This document shows positions 37,490 through 46,927 of a stretch of DNA of 64,000 bases, piece by piece (position 1 is the stretch's first letter; each line of letters begins with the position of its first letter). The translations under genes were made by a program, and so were the position numbers. Source of the stretch: Janthinobacterium aquaticum. GTDB lineage: Bacteria; Pseudomonadota; Gammaproteobacteria; Burkholderiales; Burkholderiaceae_D. Location: assembly GCF_009208565.1 (NCBI RefSeq), contig NZ_WFLK01000003.1, forward strand, positions 372,001-436,000, given 5' to 3'. The notes beneath the pieces were generated by a model that had not been told where the DNA came from, searched no databases, and saw only the letters and a list, made by a program, of their open reading frames with translations.

Positions 37490-38736
37490 TGTGTGAGCCC
37501 CTGTGGGGATTTAACTTGCTTCAACTGCATATCGATAAGCCATTCTTCCAGTTGCGTGATCAAGCCAGCGCGGTTAAATTGCGACGCGCTGGTTTGCAAA
37601 CCATTAGTGCCCATATGCGCGCGCTCGGCTGGCGTCATGGCGGCCATCGCTACCACCGCCATGGCCAAGCCCTCGGCATCACCGGCATCGCAGGTCAAGC
37701 CGGCATTCGTCTGCCGCACCACATCGGCGCCCTCGCCATTCAACATCGCCAGCAAAGGAATGCCGGCGGCCAAGTACGATTGCAACTTGCCCGGGATCGT
37801 CATCGAAAAAATGGGCTGGTCCTTGAGCGAAACGAGCAGCGCATCAGCATGTTTGAAAAAGCTGGCCATACGCTCGACCGGATGACGCCCAAGCAAAATG
37901 AAGCAATCAGACAGTCCCCGCGCGACGACCTGCTCGGCGAGCCAGCCACTGAGTCGGCCATCGCCAACGATAACCCAGCGAATGGCTCGGTTGTGCTTGA
38001 GTTTTTCAGCCGCAGCCAGAATCGCCGGAAAGTCCTGTGCATCGCCTACGTTACCGGCAAACATTACAGTAAATACTGACGGATCAGCTTCCATCTCGGC
38101 CGCAGGCACGACTTCGGTCATGTCGAACACCGATTCTGCCCAGCTGGGAAAATACTCTATCCGCGCCGATTGACCCGCATACTTTGCGATATTGGGTACA
38201 AACGCTCTTGACTGAGCAAGGATCAAGTCACACCGTTTGTAGACGAATGAGACCAGCTTGCCTACTGCGCGCAATACCGCAGGTGACTTGACCACGCCGA
38301 TGGCATGCAGTGTCTCCGGCCACAGGTCCAGCACCCAGAATGCCAACGGCGCCTTCTTTGCTGCCCGCATCGCTGCGGCAGGCAAACCGACAGTAATCGG
38401 GGAGGGCTCGTAGCAAAAAATAGCATCGAAATTACGTCCCCGTAATTTCCAGAGGCCACCACAGGTAGCACTGAGCGCGAAGGTGAAATAATTGAGCATC
38501 AGCCGTACGCCACCCTTGCCACGCGCAGTGTGGCGCACACGCACCACTTCCGCACCCGCATACTCGTTGAAATTTTCCGGCGCAGCCAAAAACTCGCTGA
38601 AAAATTCACCCGCCGGATAATTTGGATGGCCGGTCAGGACCGTGACCTGGTGGCCGCGGTCAACCAGCTCCGCAACCAGGTCATTGATCCGGAAATTTTC
38701 CGGCCAAAAATACTGCGTGACAACAAGTAAACGCAC
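37486..38736 (-). CDS. wbuB: GT4-family glycosyltransferase, WbuB-like (probable L-FucNAc transferase)
   Basis: A 416-residue GT-B enzyme. The N-terminal domain begins RLLVVTQYFWPENFRINDLVAEL. The GT4 donor domain contains VMFAGNVGDAQDFPAILAAAE and the site SLKDQPIFSMTIPGKLQSYLAAGIP. WbuB of E. coli O26 and WbjE of Pseudomonas O11 have this shape and lie beside fnlA-fnlB-fnlC, so transfer of L-FucNAc is the best guess. Translation starts at a GTG at 38736 with AGGG upstream. The stop overlaps the start of the SDR gene. Confidence 0.85.
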   Translation of the reverse strand: MRLLVVTQYFWPENFRINDLVAELVDRGHQVTVLTGHPNYPAGEFFSEFLAAPENFNEYAGAEVVRVRHTARGKGGVRLMLNYFTFALSATCGGLWKLRGRNFDAIFCYEPSPITVGLPAAAMRAAKKAPLAFWVLDLWPETLHAIGVVKSPAVLRAVGKLVSFVYKRCDLILAQSRAFVPNIAKYAGQSARIEYFPSWAESVFDMTEVVPAAEMEADPSVFTVMFAGNVGDAQDFPAILAAAEKLKHNRAIRWVIVGDGRLSGWLAEQVVARGLSDCFILLGRHPVERMASFFKHADALLVSLKDQPIFSMTIPGKLQSYLAAGIPLLAMLNGEGADVVRQTNAGLTCDAGDAEGLAMAVVAMAAMTPAERAHMGTNGLQTSASQFNRAGLITQLEEWLIDMQLKQVKSPQGLTQ

Positions 38737-38746
38737 GTCAGGACCC

Positions 38747-39877
38747 TTATTGTTTTTTCCAAACTACGCGATTAACGTAGTCGGTATAGCTATGGACGAT
38801 CCTGACCACTTTGTCCGATACATTGGGCATGCTGTAGTCGGCCACCAGGCGCAGGCTGCGCTCTTCGCCACGCGGCTGATCCGCCAGAATGGCCAGGCCC
38901 TGCAGGATGCGATCAACGTCCAGGCCGGTCATCATCACGGCCGCCTCTTCCATGCCTTCAGGACGTTCATGTGCTTCACGCAAGTTAAGGGCCGGGAAGT
39001 TCAGGATCGACGACTCTTCATTGATGGTGCCGCTATCGGACAACACTGCGCGCGCGCTCGCCTGCAGTTTCACGTAATCCCTGAAACCGAGTGGCTTGAG
39101 CAAACGCACCAGCGGGTGGAACTTGGCGCCCAGCGCGTCGACCTTCTTCTGTGTGCGTGGATGAGTAGAAACAATCACCGGGAAATTGTATGTTTCGGCT
39201 ACCTGATTCAATGCCTCGACCAGCTTGGCAAAATTGGCCGGCGAATCGATATTCTCTTCACGGTGAGCACTGACAACAAAATACTCGCCCTCAGTCAGGC
39301 CCAGACGAGTAACGGCATCCGACGCGTCAATATGCGCCTTGTAATGATGCAGAACTTCATACATCGGGCTACCGGTCTTGATAATACGGTCGGGCAGCAA
39401 GCCTTCGCGCAACAGGTATTCCCTGGCGATGTCGCTGTAGGTCAGATTGATGTCGGCCGTATGGTCAACGATCTTGCGATTCGTTTCTTCTGGTACACGC
39501 TGGTCGAAACAACGATTGCCGGCTTCCATATGGAAGATGGGAATCTTGCGGCGTTTTGCCGGAATCGCCGACAGGCAGCTGTTGGTGTCACCCAGAATCA
39601 ATATCGCATCCGGCTGTTCCTGTTCCAGTACTGCGTCGACGGCAATGATGATCTTGCCAATCGTTTCAGCCGCGTTGCCGCCGGCAGCATTCAGAAAATG
39701 ATCGGGTTTGCGTACTTCCAGATCCTGGAAGAAAATTTCATTGAGCTCGTAGTCGTAGTTCTGCCCCGTATGGACAATGATCTGTTCGCAATATTCATCG
39801 AGCTTGGCCATCACGCGCGACAGACGGATGATCTCAGGCCGTGTGCCCACCACGGTCATGACTTTCAATTTTTTCAT
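38747..39877 (-). CDS. fnlC: UDP-N-acetylglucosamine 2-epimerase-family enzyme, UDP-L-FucNAc forming
   Basis: FnlC (WbjD, CapG) inverts C2 of UDP-2-acetamido-2,6-dideoxy-L-talose to yield UDP-N-acetyl-L-fucosamine, the last step of the pathway. The 376-residue protein has the epimerase family blocks [63 protein letters not shown] and [12 protein letters not shown]. The FDQRVPEE form is typical of FnlC rather than WecB. Its ATG overlaps the fnlB stop. It should not be taken for a WbpI-type epimerase acting on diamino uronic acids. Confidence 0.9.
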   Translation of the reverse strand: MKKLKVMTVVGTRPEIIRLSRVMAKLDEYCEQIIVHTGQNYDYELNEIFFQDLEVRKPDHFLNAAGGNAAETIGKIIIAVDAVLEQEQPDAILILGDTNSCLSAIPAKRRKIPIFHMEAGNRCFDQRVPEETNRKIVDHTADINLTYSDIAREYLLREGLLPDRIIKTGSPMYEVLHHYKAHIDASDAVTRLGLTEGEYFVVSAHREENIDSPANFAKLVEALNQVAETYNFPVIVSTHPRTQKKVDALGAKFHPLVRLLKPLGFRDYVKLQASARAVLSDSGTINEESSILNFPALNLREAHERPEGMEEAAVMMTGLDVDRILQGLAILADQPRGEERSLRLVADYSMPNVSDKVVRIVHSYTDYVNRVVWKKQ

Positions 39878-40983
39878 GCTGTTACCTTGTATGCAACGGT
39901 ATCGGGATGTTGACGGTCAAAAATTTCATTCGCCCACAACATCACAATCATTTCTTCATCACCAATGTTGGTGATATCGTGAGACCAGCCGGGGATCGTT
40001 TCAACCACTTCCGGCGCATCGGCGCTGGTGCACAGCTCATGCGTGCGACCGCTCTCGATGTGCAGGAAACAGAAGCGCGCCTTGCCCTTGATCACCAGAA
40101 ACTTTTCAGTCTTGGTATGGTGATAGTGCCCGCCACGCGTAATGCCAGGATGCGCCGTGAAGAACGAAAACTGTCCGGAATCGCGGGTCTTGAGCATTTC
40201 AACAAACATGCCGCGCGGATCTTCATGTTTAACGAGCGGATAAGAAAATGTCTCTGGCTCAAAATACGTAATGTAGGTCGAGTAGAGCGCGCGCGTAAAA
40301 CCAGTGCCGACACGTTCGGTAATATGGTTCGTCCGGCTGTCTTTAAAAGCCTGCAAGAGCTCTGCGATCTCGCCAACGGTGGTGGTATAGACTGGCTGCA
40401 CTTCCACCGGGGTACCGGCGACTGGTGCCACGTCCATGACTTTCAGGAAGTCGGCCACCACATCATCGACATACACCAGGCGTAGTTCGGCCGCCGGATT
40501 ATTAATCTGGATCGGCAAACCATGGGCGATATTGTGGCAGAAGGTTGCCACCGCCGAATTGTAGTTCGGCCGGCACCACTTGCCAAAAACGTTCGGCAAG
40601 CGGTAGATGTACACAGGCAGGTTCATCTCAGATGCCAGCACGCGCAAGGCGTCCTCTGCAGCGCGCTTGCTCGCGCCGTAGGGGTTGGGCAACTCGGCTT
40701 GGATGGACGAGGCATAAATAATCGGCACCTGGCGGCCACTGCGTTTTACCGCATCGCATAGCGCTTGCGTCAGGTTGGCATTACCTTCCTCGAATTCCGA
40801 CTCCGTCTTCGGGCGATTCACACCTGCCAGATGAAAGATGAATTCAGCTTGCGCAACTTTTGCATCGAGCTCATCGAGTGAATCGCCGCGCAGGAACGTG
40901 AGGCTATCGACGCCACGCTCCCGAAGATGAATCAACAGATTCTTTCCGATAAAGCCGTTAGCTCCGGTGACAAGTACCTTCAT
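39874..40983 (-). CDS. fnlB: Bifunctional epimerase/reductase FnlB (CapF-like)
   Basis: CapF/WbjC/FnlB proteins act second in UDP-L-FucNAc synthesis: a cupin domain epimerises C3 and an SDR domain then reduces C4 with NADPH. Both parts are visible in 369 residues. The SDR part is at the front ([36 protein letters not shown]). The cupin is at the back, with metal-binding histidines in [17 protein letters not shown] and [10 protein letters not shown]. The gene lies between fnlC and fnlA with a four-base overlap and a three-base gap. Confidence 0.92.
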   Translation of the reverse strand: MKVLVTGANGFIGKNLLIHLRERGVDSLTFLRGDSLDELDAKVAQAEFIFHLAGVNRPKTESEFEEGNANLTQALCDAVKRSGRQVPIIYASSIQAELPNPYGASKRAAEDALRVLASEMNLPVYIYRLPNVFGKWCRPNYNSAVATFCHNIAHGLPIQINNPAAELRLVYVDDVVADFLKVMDVAPVAGTPVEVQPVYTTTVGEIAELLQAFKDSRTNHITERVGTGFTRALYSTYITYFEPETFSYPLVKHEDPRGMFVEMLKTRDSGQFSFFTAHPGITRGGHYHHTKTEKFLVIKGKARFCFLHIESGRTHELCTSADAPEVVETIPGWSHDITNIGDEEMIVMLWANEIFDRQHPDTVAYKVTA

Positions 40984-40986
40984 TGA

Positions 40987-42021
40987 TCAACCTTCCTCAA
41001 CTGGCGATTCGCCACGTGCAATAGCCTGGACGAAATCGAGTTTCATCAACAGTTGCTTCATGCCGGCGGTATCAAGGCGTTCGGTATTGTGCGAGTTGTA
41101 GTCGTCGTAAGTCGAGATCTTTGCCTCGCCCTCTTCGACGAACTTACCGTAGTTCAGGTCACGCAAATCAGGTGGAATACGGAAGTAGCCGCCGCGATCT
41201 TCAGCTGCGGCCATTTCTTCGCGGCTCAACAAGGTCTCATACAGTTTTTCGCCATGACGGGTGCCGATCACGTCCACCTTGTGGTCAGGCTTCTGCATGA
41301 TCGACAGCAGCGCCTCAACCAGGGTTTCAACCGTTGCGGCCGGCGCTTTTTGAACGAACATGTCGCCGTTTGTGCCGTGTTCAAACGCATACAATACCAG
41401 GTCGACGGCGTCCTCAAGGGTCATCATGAAGCGTGTCATCGCCGGATCCGTGGTCGTGATAGGCTTGCCTTCCAACACCTGGTTCACAAACAGCGGAATA
41501 ACAGAACCGCGCGAAGCCATGACGTTGCCGTAACGCGTGCCGCAAATAACAGTTTTCGCATCGTCCAGACCACGTGATTTGGCGACCATGACTTTTTCCA
41601 TCATTGCCTTCGAGATGCCCATGGCATTAATCGGATAAGCGGCCTTGTCGGTGCTCAGGCATACCACACGACGCACGCTGTTCTGGATCGCCGCCTCGAG
41701 CAGATTGTCGGTACCGATGATATTGGTTTTGACCGCTTCCATCGGATGGAACTCGCACGATGGAACCTGTTTCAACGCCGCCGCGTGGAAAATAAAGTCC
41801 ACGCCGCGGGTTGCGTTCAGCACGCTTGAAAAGTCACGCACATCACCGATATAAAACTTCAGTTTCGGATTGTTGTACTTCTTGCGCATGTCATCCTGCT
41901 TCTTTTCATCGCGGCTGAAAATGCGGATTTCTTTAATCCCGGTATCCAGAAAACGACGCAGAACGGCGTTTCCAAACGAACCTGTGCCCCCGGTAATGAG
42001 CAGTACTTTGCCTTCAAACAT
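40987..42021 (-). CDS. fnlA: UDP-GlcNAc 4,6-dehydratase/5-epimerase FnlA (CapE/WbjB-like)
   Basis: The first enzyme of UDP-L-FucNAc synthesis: it removes water across C4-C6 of UDP-GlcNAc and inverts C5. The 344-residue SDR has LLITGGTGSFGNAVLRRFL, HAAALKQVPSCEFHP and the catalytic STDKAAYPINAMGISKAMMEK, where methionine replaces the usual tyrosine as in CapE and WbpM. The late RHGEKLYETLLSREEM is conserved in the family. fnlA-fnlB-fnlC run in pathway order. All three are intact. Confidence 0.93.
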   Translation of the reverse strand: MFEGKVLLITGGTGSFGNAVLRRFLDTGIKEIRIFSRDEKKQDDMRKKYNNPKLKFYIGDVRDFSSVLNATRGVDFIFHAAALKQVPSCEFHPMEAVKTNIIGTDNLLEAAIQNSVRRVVCLSTDKAAYPINAMGISKAMMEKVMVAKSRGLDDAKTVICGTRYGNVMASRGSVIPLFVNQVLEGKPITTTDPAMTRFMMTLEDAVDLVLYAFEHGTNGDMFVQKAPAATVETLVEALLSIMQKPDHKVDVIGTRHGEKLYETLLSREEMAAAEDRGGYFRIPPDLRDLNYGKFVEEGEAKISTYDDYNSHNTERLDTAGMKQLLMKLDFVQAIARGESPVEEG

Positions 42022-42029
42022 ACAATTCC

Positions 42030-42833
42030 TTATTTTTCGTTAACTGTTGCCAGGTTCAAACCTAGCGCACGCGCCACCAGTTCGTCTCGTTGGATTACGC
42101 TTGGATAATTGATCAAAACGGCTTTATACACACCTTTGAAGACAAACAAACTGCCCGCCGAAGCACCGACCACACCACACGCTTCCACCAGCTTTTCGAT
42201 ATCCTGTAGCGAACCGGCGCCACCCAGGATCGTGATCGGAATACGCACGGCTTCGCGCAATTTCTGCGCCAATGCTACGTCATAGCCCTTCATCTGGCCA
42301 TCCTGGTCGATCGAATTGAGCACGATTTCGCCCGCGCCCAGCAATTCCATTTGCTTGGCCAGCTCGATCGGATTACGCTTAGTATTCTTGCGACCGTTAT
42401 GGATATAAACGTCGTACTCTTTGCTCAGCATGCGCTTCTTGACGTCGATGACAACGACCACGCTCTGGCGGCCCACTTCGTCGGAAATCTGCGAAACAAG
42501 TTCCGGGTTTTCCACCGCAGCCGAACTGATCGCAATTTTTTCTACACCCAGGCTGATGATGTGTTTTGCCTGTGCCGCAGTGCGGATGCCACCACCGTAG
42601 CACAAGGGCATACGGCATTCCGCCGCCAGGTCGGAAATCAGTTTGTAGTCGGGTTCAACGCCATTGACCGATGCATCAATATCAAGCACGATCAGCTCGT
42701 CCGATTCCTTTTCGTTGAAAATCTTGACAGCATTGATCGGGTCCCCCACATACTTAGGGGACTTGAACGAGACTGTCTTGACCAGACCTTTTTCGTGTAC
42801 CAACAGGCAAGGGATAATCCTTGGTCTGAGCAT
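42030..42833 (-). CDS. wbuZ: HisF-like glycosyl amidation-associated protein WbuZ
   Basis: A 267-residue (beta/alpha)8 barrel like HisF, but serving sugar amidation rather than histidine synthesis. With the HisH-like WbuY it should deliver ammonia from glutamine to WbuX. The histidine-pathway catalytic aspartate near the start (CLDV in HisF) is leucine here (CLLVHEKGLVKT). The second aspartate (VVVIDVKKR), SIDQDG and the phosphate-binding GGAGS are kept. This loss fits HisF2 proteins of Pseudomonas O5-type loci. It lies two bases from wbuY and eight from fnlA. Confidence 0.9.
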   Translation of the reverse strand: MLRPRIIPCLLVHEKGLVKTVSFKSPKYVGDPINAVKIFNEKESDELIVLDIDASVNGVEPDYKLISDLAAECRMPLCYGGGIRTAAQAKHIISLGVEKIAISSAAVENPELVSQISDEVGRQSVVVVIDVKKRMLSKEYDVYIHNGRKNTKRNPIELAKQMELLGAGEIVLNSIDQDGQMKGYDVALAQKLREAVRIPITILGGAGSLQDIEKLVEACGVVGASAGSLFVFKGVYKAVLINYPSVIQRDELVARALGLNLATVNEK

Positions 42834-42834
42834 C

Positions 42835-43449
42835 TTATAACTCCGCGAAATTTTTCAACAGCAAGGCACCATAGTGGTGGCTTTTCTCTGGGTGAAACTG
42901 GACGCCATGGACATTGCCCGAACTGACTGCGCAGCCAAAATTGAGGCCGTATGTCGCGCGGGCCGACACATGTGCCGGGTCACTGCTGTCGAAGAAGAAC
43001 GAATGGAGAAAGTAAAACCGCGCGTCCGACTCCAGGCCCGCAAACAAGGCTGAACCGGGCGCTGGCGCCACATCGTTCCATCCCATGTGCGGAAGCGGCA
43101 ACTTGGACGATTCCGCGACCGAACCGAACGAGCGAACCCGGCCTGGAATCCAGCCGAGGCCTGCCGATTTTCCTTCGTCGCTGTTGCTTGCCAGTATCTG
43201 CATGCCGACGCAGATTCCCAGCACTGGCACCTTCTTCTCGACAACCAGGTCTTCCAGCACCGGGCGCATACCGGATGCATCGAGCAATTCCATCGCCTTG
43301 TCAAACGCCCCTACACCCGGCAGGATGATCTTGGTAGCACCAGTGAGCTCGGCCGCTGTTTTGGCACGCGTAGCCTCGAAGCCAAGGCGCTTGTACATGT
43401 TGGCGAATGCCTGTACGTTGCCCAGGCCATAATCAACGATATGGATCAT
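42835..43449 (-). CDS. wbuY: HisH-like glutamine amidotransferase WbuY
   Basis: A class I glutaminase of 204 residues that should release ammonia for sugar amidation. The catalytic cysteine is in GICVGMQIL and the His/Glu pair in GVQFHPEKSHH. The oxyanion region LPGVGAFDKAM is intact, so it should be active. It sits between wbuX (four-base overlap) and wbuZ (two bases), the fixed hisH2-hisF2-wbpG trio. No other histidine genes are near, which argues against a histidine-operon role. Confidence 0.9.
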   Translation of the reverse strand: MIHIVDYGLGNVQAFANMYKRLGFEATRAKTAAELTGATKIILPGVGAFDKAMELLDASGMRPVLEDLVVEKKVPVLGICVGMQILASNSDEGKSAGLGWIPGRVRSFGSVAESSKLPLPHMGWNDVAPAPGSALFAGLESDARFYFLHSFFFDSSDPAHVSARATYGLNFGCAVSSGNVHGVQFHPEKSHHYGALLLKNFAEL

Positions 43450-44591
43450 CGGAAGAACCTCTTCTCTGTACCCAGCAGGCGCATTGCATTGGCCCCCGCG
43501 CCAATCAGCCAGCGCTTGTTGCGGTAGTCACGGTAAGTCTTGTTTTCCCCGTCAAAAATGGCTTGCAACTCGTCCACGGAAAGATCGAGCTTGCTGGCCA
43601 CGTATTCGAATTCCTGCTTGAGGAAATGTTCATCCATCTCAGGGCGAGAGATACGGTCCAATGCGGCTTCGCGCGTCATTTGCCCCGTCATGATCAAACT
43701 GGAGAAGTGCGCGCGGCGCTTCTGGAAGCCGAACTTGCGCGGCAGCCAGTAATCTTCGTAGAAGCGGGTAAAACGCGACTCATGGTGCTTATGCTGAAAG
43801 CGCTTCCAGCCAAAGCGGCGTTCGAGTTCGTCTTCGGCGTCTTTCTTCAGGAATGGCACCATGTTCAGCGGCTTGGCCACCTGCATACCCAGTACATGCT
43901 GGTAATAGCCTTTGTAGACGAGAATGTCCAGCAAAGGAAAAGTTTTCAGAGGACGTTTGCCAAATTTACCATGAATGTCACCGAACAAAGTCTTGTCGAT
44001 ACCCAGATAGCCGCCCCACGCTTCAGGCTCACGGCAGCACTCGGTCGAATAGTTCGAGCCGGTAACCACATACTTGATCTTGTTCTTGCGCGCGAATTTG
44101 TACAGCGACGAGAAGAACGAAGCATCCTGTGGCAAATCCTGATCAGGAATTTGAGACTTCAGGAAGGCGACCTGCAAGTCCTTCATTTCTTGCCAATTTA
44201 CCACTTCAGTAAACAAGTCCAAACCAAGACCATCGACAAGTTTTTCGATGTTGCCGACTGCCTGGTCGGTATTCCAGCCAGCATCGACGTGATACAGCAG
44301 CGGGCGCAGGCCCATTTTCTCTTTCGCCACGTAAACAGCATAGGAACTGTCCAGTCCGCCACTCAAACCGATGATGCAATCGAAGTCTTTGCCCTTGCCA
44401 TCGGCACGTATCTTATCGGCAAGCACGGCCAGTTCAGCCGCACCTCTTTCATCAGTATGCCAGTTCGGAACAATGTTCGTGTCATAGTTATTGCAGTAGT
44501 TACATGTACCGCTGCTATCAAATTGTATGCCCGCGTCGGAAGTATCCATGATACAACGGCGGCACATCTGGTAATTGGGATCCAAGTTCAT
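43446..44591 (-). CDS. wbuX: N-acetyl sugar amidotransferase WbuX/WbpG
   Basis: WbpG-type enzymes activate an N-acetyl group with ATP and replace its oxygen with ammonia, making an acetamidino sugar. In Pseudomonas aeruginosa O5 the target is a 2,3-diacetamido uronic acid. The 381-residue protein starts with paired cysteines that could bind zinc (MCRRCIMDTSD and CNYCNNYD). A PP-loop ATP site IIGLSGGLDSSYAVYVA follows, then VVTGSNYSTECCREPEAWGG. All motifs look intact. Here the acceptor is predicted to be the GlcNAc3NAcA made by TviB/WbpB/WbpE/WbpD. Confidence 0.92.
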   Translation of the reverse strand: MNLDPNYQMCRRCIMDTSDAGIQFDSSGTCNYCNNYDTNIVPNWHTDERGAAELAVLADKIRADGKGKDFDCIIGLSGGLDSSYAVYVAKEKMGLRPLLYHVDAGWNTDQAVGNIEKLVDGLGLDLFTEVVNWQEMKDLQVAFLKSQIPDQDLPQDASFFSSLYKFARKNKIKYVVTGSNYSTECCREPEAWGGYLGIDKTLFGDIHGKFGKRPLKTFPLLDILVYKGYYQHVLGMQVAKPLNMVPFLKKDAEDELERRFGWKRFQHKHHESRFTRFYEDYWLPRKFGFQKRRAHFSSLIMTGQMTREAALDRISRPEMDEHFLKQEFEYVASKLDLSVDELQAIFDGENKTYRDYRNKRWLIGAGANAMRLLGTEKRFFR

Positions 44592-44605
44592 GTTTTAATT
44601 TTGTC

Positions 44606-45751
44606 TTAAGTTAATTTTTCAGCTTGAAGCGCATAATCTAGAATACTTGCGGCAATCTTGGCAGACTGCGCAGACATTGACTCAAGCTCGGATTGTTGCA
44701 TTTGCGCGGCGGACAATAGCGCATCGTATAGACTTTGATTAGAACTGACAAGCCAGCCATTAGATGCAATTAAAGCACGATGACTGAGCACATCAGCGAT
44801 GATCACCGGCTTTCTACAGCACACTGCCATTTGCATGGTGGCTGACTGAGAGCCCGGCTGCACATACACGTCAGCCCCGATCAGCAGCTTAGTCAGTCCT
44901 TGCGTGTCAAGCCATCCCAGCTTGATGATGCGTGGATCCTTGCGCACCAGATCTTCGGCAGCATCTTTGATGTCGTCCATGAAGACACCCGCCAGCACCA
45001 GGCGCAAATTCTGGTCTGGCAAGGCGCTGAAGGCGTTCAGCGAGTCAAGCAAGCGTTTGGCGCCGTCGAATTTTCCGCTCTGTACAAAGATCCGTAGATC
45101 ATCACCCCATTGGTATTGCGCTCTTACCGTTTGTCGAACCCGAGTATACGCGTCATCAGAAAAAACCTTGCCTCCGAGCGGAAGAAATTCGGCTTTTGCG
45201 GCAGGGCATCCATAAAAATTGCGGACAAATAATTCTGTCTCCTTGGAGATACAAAAGACACTGCGAATAGACGGTAGCGCCATCTGAAAAATCGTCCGGT
45301 AGAACATGAAATGCAGGAGCCACTTTGAAACCCAACCACGCGCACTATTATTGAAATCCTCGTGCGAATCCGCGTACAGTGCCGTACCTGGGTTTTGCTG
45401 GACATATCGGGAGACTTCTGCTAGTGCATACGAGCATAGCCCATGGAATACGATCACGTCGGGTGCCATTGCCTCAAGGCGCGCTGTCAGACCAGTGTAA
45501 GCGCGAATTTTTTTCGCCAGCCGGGAAATTGAAGCGAAGCGGTACGGCAAGCGCTCTACCATGGCTCCGTCACTCCCCATATATGAAGACGGCGTCACGT
45601 ACGTCAATTTTCCATCACGTCCAAATGTTTCTGTCGATGCTACAACATGAACATCGTGGCCAGCCCGTACGTGCTCGGCAACTAGCATATTTTCTTGGTA
45701 AGCGTATCCATCAATGTAAAAACAGGAAAGACACAAATGTAAGATCTTCAT
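44606..45751 (-). CDS. GT4-like glycosyltransferase of the polysaccharide cluster
   Basis: A 381-residue GT-B glycosyltransferase. The N-terminal half opens MKILHLCLSCFYIDGYAYQE with AEHVRAGHDVHVVAS. The donor domain contains IFVQSGKFDGAKRLLDSLNAF, IIKLGWLDTQGLTKLLIGADVYVQPGS and a late CCRKPVIIADV. The usual EAMA..KPV region is altered to MQMAVCCRKPV, with a glutamine in place of the first glutamate. Donor and acceptor are unknown. A role in adding the diamino uronic acid is conceivable from its position beside wbuX. Its start overlaps the stop of the acetyltransferase gene by four bases. Confidence 0.82.
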   Translation of the reverse strand: MKILHLCLSCFYIDGYAYQENMLVAEHVRAGHDVHVVASTETFGRDGKLTYVTPSSYMGSDGAMVERLPYRFASISRLAKKIRAYTGLTARLEAMAPDVIVFHGLCSYALAEVSRYVQQNPGTALYADSHEDFNNSARGWVSKWLLHFMFYRTIFQMALPSIRSVFCISKETELFVRNFYGCPAAKAEFLPLGGKVFSDDAYTRVRQTVRAQYQWGDDLRIFVQSGKFDGAKRLLDSLNAFSALPDQNLRLVLAGVFMDDIKDAAEDLVRKDPRIIKLGWLDTQGLTKLLIGADVYVQPGSQSATMQMAVCCRKPVIIADVLSHRALIASNGWLVSSNQSLYDALLSAAQMQQSELESMSAQSAKIAASILDYALQAEKLT

Positions 45752-46377
45752 AAATTCTTCTGGGTTTTAATAAAGGAAACAGGGTCGGTTATATGCCCCG
45801 CGAGTGCAGTGAGTGCCTCCTCATCGAGCGTCCACCACTGCGAACCGGATAATGCAAGACGCGTTTCCTCGTCGAACCGATACTTCACAATGCGGGCTGG
45901 GTTCCCTGCCACTACCGCGTAGTCAGGCACGTCCTTTGTCACTACAGCCCCCATGCCGACCACCGCTCCGTTACCAATAACCGTGCCGGCCTTTATAAAT
46001 GCACCGTCGCCTATCCATACATCCGATCCGATGGTCGTCCTGACCTCTGGCAGATATTCAAACCTGGAAAATTTTTTCCTGACGCTATCTTTATGGGAAA
46101 GAAATACCGGCGACATAGATACAAAATGCATGGGATGCCCAACACCACCAATGGTTACGCGGCTTGCTATCGAAACAAACGCACCGATGTCGGCATTCAG
46201 AATTGTGCAATCGTAGCCACAAAATGAGTGCCTATCCATGCGTGAATTGACCAGAGCAGAGCCAGACTCGACCTTGGAATCGCGATGCACCTGAGAACGG
46301 CGTACGGATTTCCCCCTTAATATCTTGACAAGCTTGCACCAGATATGCATTATTATTGAGAACATTTTATTAAACAT
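45748..46377 (-). CDS. Left-handed beta-helix (hexapeptide) acetyltransferase
   Basis: A trimeric acyltransferase of the xenobiotic/sugar acetyltransferase group, about 210 residues. Hexapeptide repeats run through TILNADIGAFVSIASRVTIGG and VWIGDGAFIKAGTVIGNGAVVGMGAVVTKDVPDYAVVAGNPARIVKYRF. The putative catalytic histidine is in GVGHPMHFVS. It probably O-acetylates a sugar of the repeat. Several starts are possible (ATG 46377, 46365, 46350); the first was used. The first codons are AT-rich, like the segment next to it. Confidence 0.85.
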   Translation of the reverse strand: MFNKMFSIIMHIWCKLVKILRGKSVRRSQVHRDSKVESGSALVNSRMDRHSFCGYDCTILNADIGAFVSIASRVTIGGVGHPMHFVSMSPVFLSHKDSVRKKFSRFEYLPEVRTTIGSDVWIGDGAFIKAGTVIGNGAVVGMGAVVTKDVPDYAVVAGNPARIVKYRFDEETRLALSGSQWWTLDEEALTALAGHITDPVSFIKTQKNL

Positions 46378-46423
46378 CTTTAAAATAGCTAAAAATATCA
46401 ATTTTCATATTGAAAAATAATTT

Positions 46424-46927
46424 TCAATAACAAATAAGTAATTTACTGCTCAGCCCATAAAAATTATGACCTTGAGGAAATTCATCTACTATTTGTATTG
46501 AGCCCTCTTGGCCCTCTAAATTTTTTGATCTCGGGCGCATCGACCAAAGAAAAATAGTTATCAGCAATCCGCCACATGGCAACAACACAGTCGGCAATGG
46601 TACGTTCATAAGCGCCATCCAAAAACCAATAGCCACAAACTAATCAGACGTAGCGAAAAATACCGTGAAACTGCCTCCAATATTCTCATGAATAGTGCGA
46701 GAAAAGCAGTCACGACAAAGATGCCCATCAAACCTAAGGTGGCAAACGCATCAGAAGCCCAAAACCGCCATTGATATTTACAGTCTCTGAATCGAAATAA
46801 TACAGTCGGATTTCTTGCCCTAAAGATCTATCGCATAGGGATGACTGCTAAATATTGCGGTGATTGGACCGATGTGCGTATAAAAGGTGAACCCATGTAT
46901 CGAAAAGTATGGCAATAAAAATATTAA
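46424..46927 (-). pseudogene. Frameshifted C-terminal remnant of an O-antigen polymerase-like membrane protein
   Basis: Three overlapping open pieces in successive frames join into one membrane-protein C terminus of about 168 residues if one T is added (minus strand) at each of three T runs: plus-strand AAA 46822-46824, AAAA 46761-46764 and AAA 46637-46639. The joined product reads FYTHIGPITAIFSSHPYAID, then GQEIRLYYFDSETVNINGG, then F-WASDAFATLGLMGIFVV, a helix, and GFWMALMNVPLPTVLLPCGG. The asparagine, then 'WA.DAFA..GL.G', pattern resembles Wzy-type polymerases. No start codon exists: the frame opens at 46927, inside the end of the next gene upstream. The pieces are reconstructed by eye; family assignment is tentative. 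Confidence 0.6.

Noticed and set aside
38747-39877. The epimerase as a WbpI or WecB enzyme
   Set aside because: Its position in fnlA-fnlB-fnlC order and the FDQRVPEE motif fit UDP-L-FucNAc synthesis better.
42030-43449. HisF and HisH as part of a histidine operon
   Set aside because: They lie between sugar genes with overlaps, the HisF catalytic Asp is missing and no other his genes are present.
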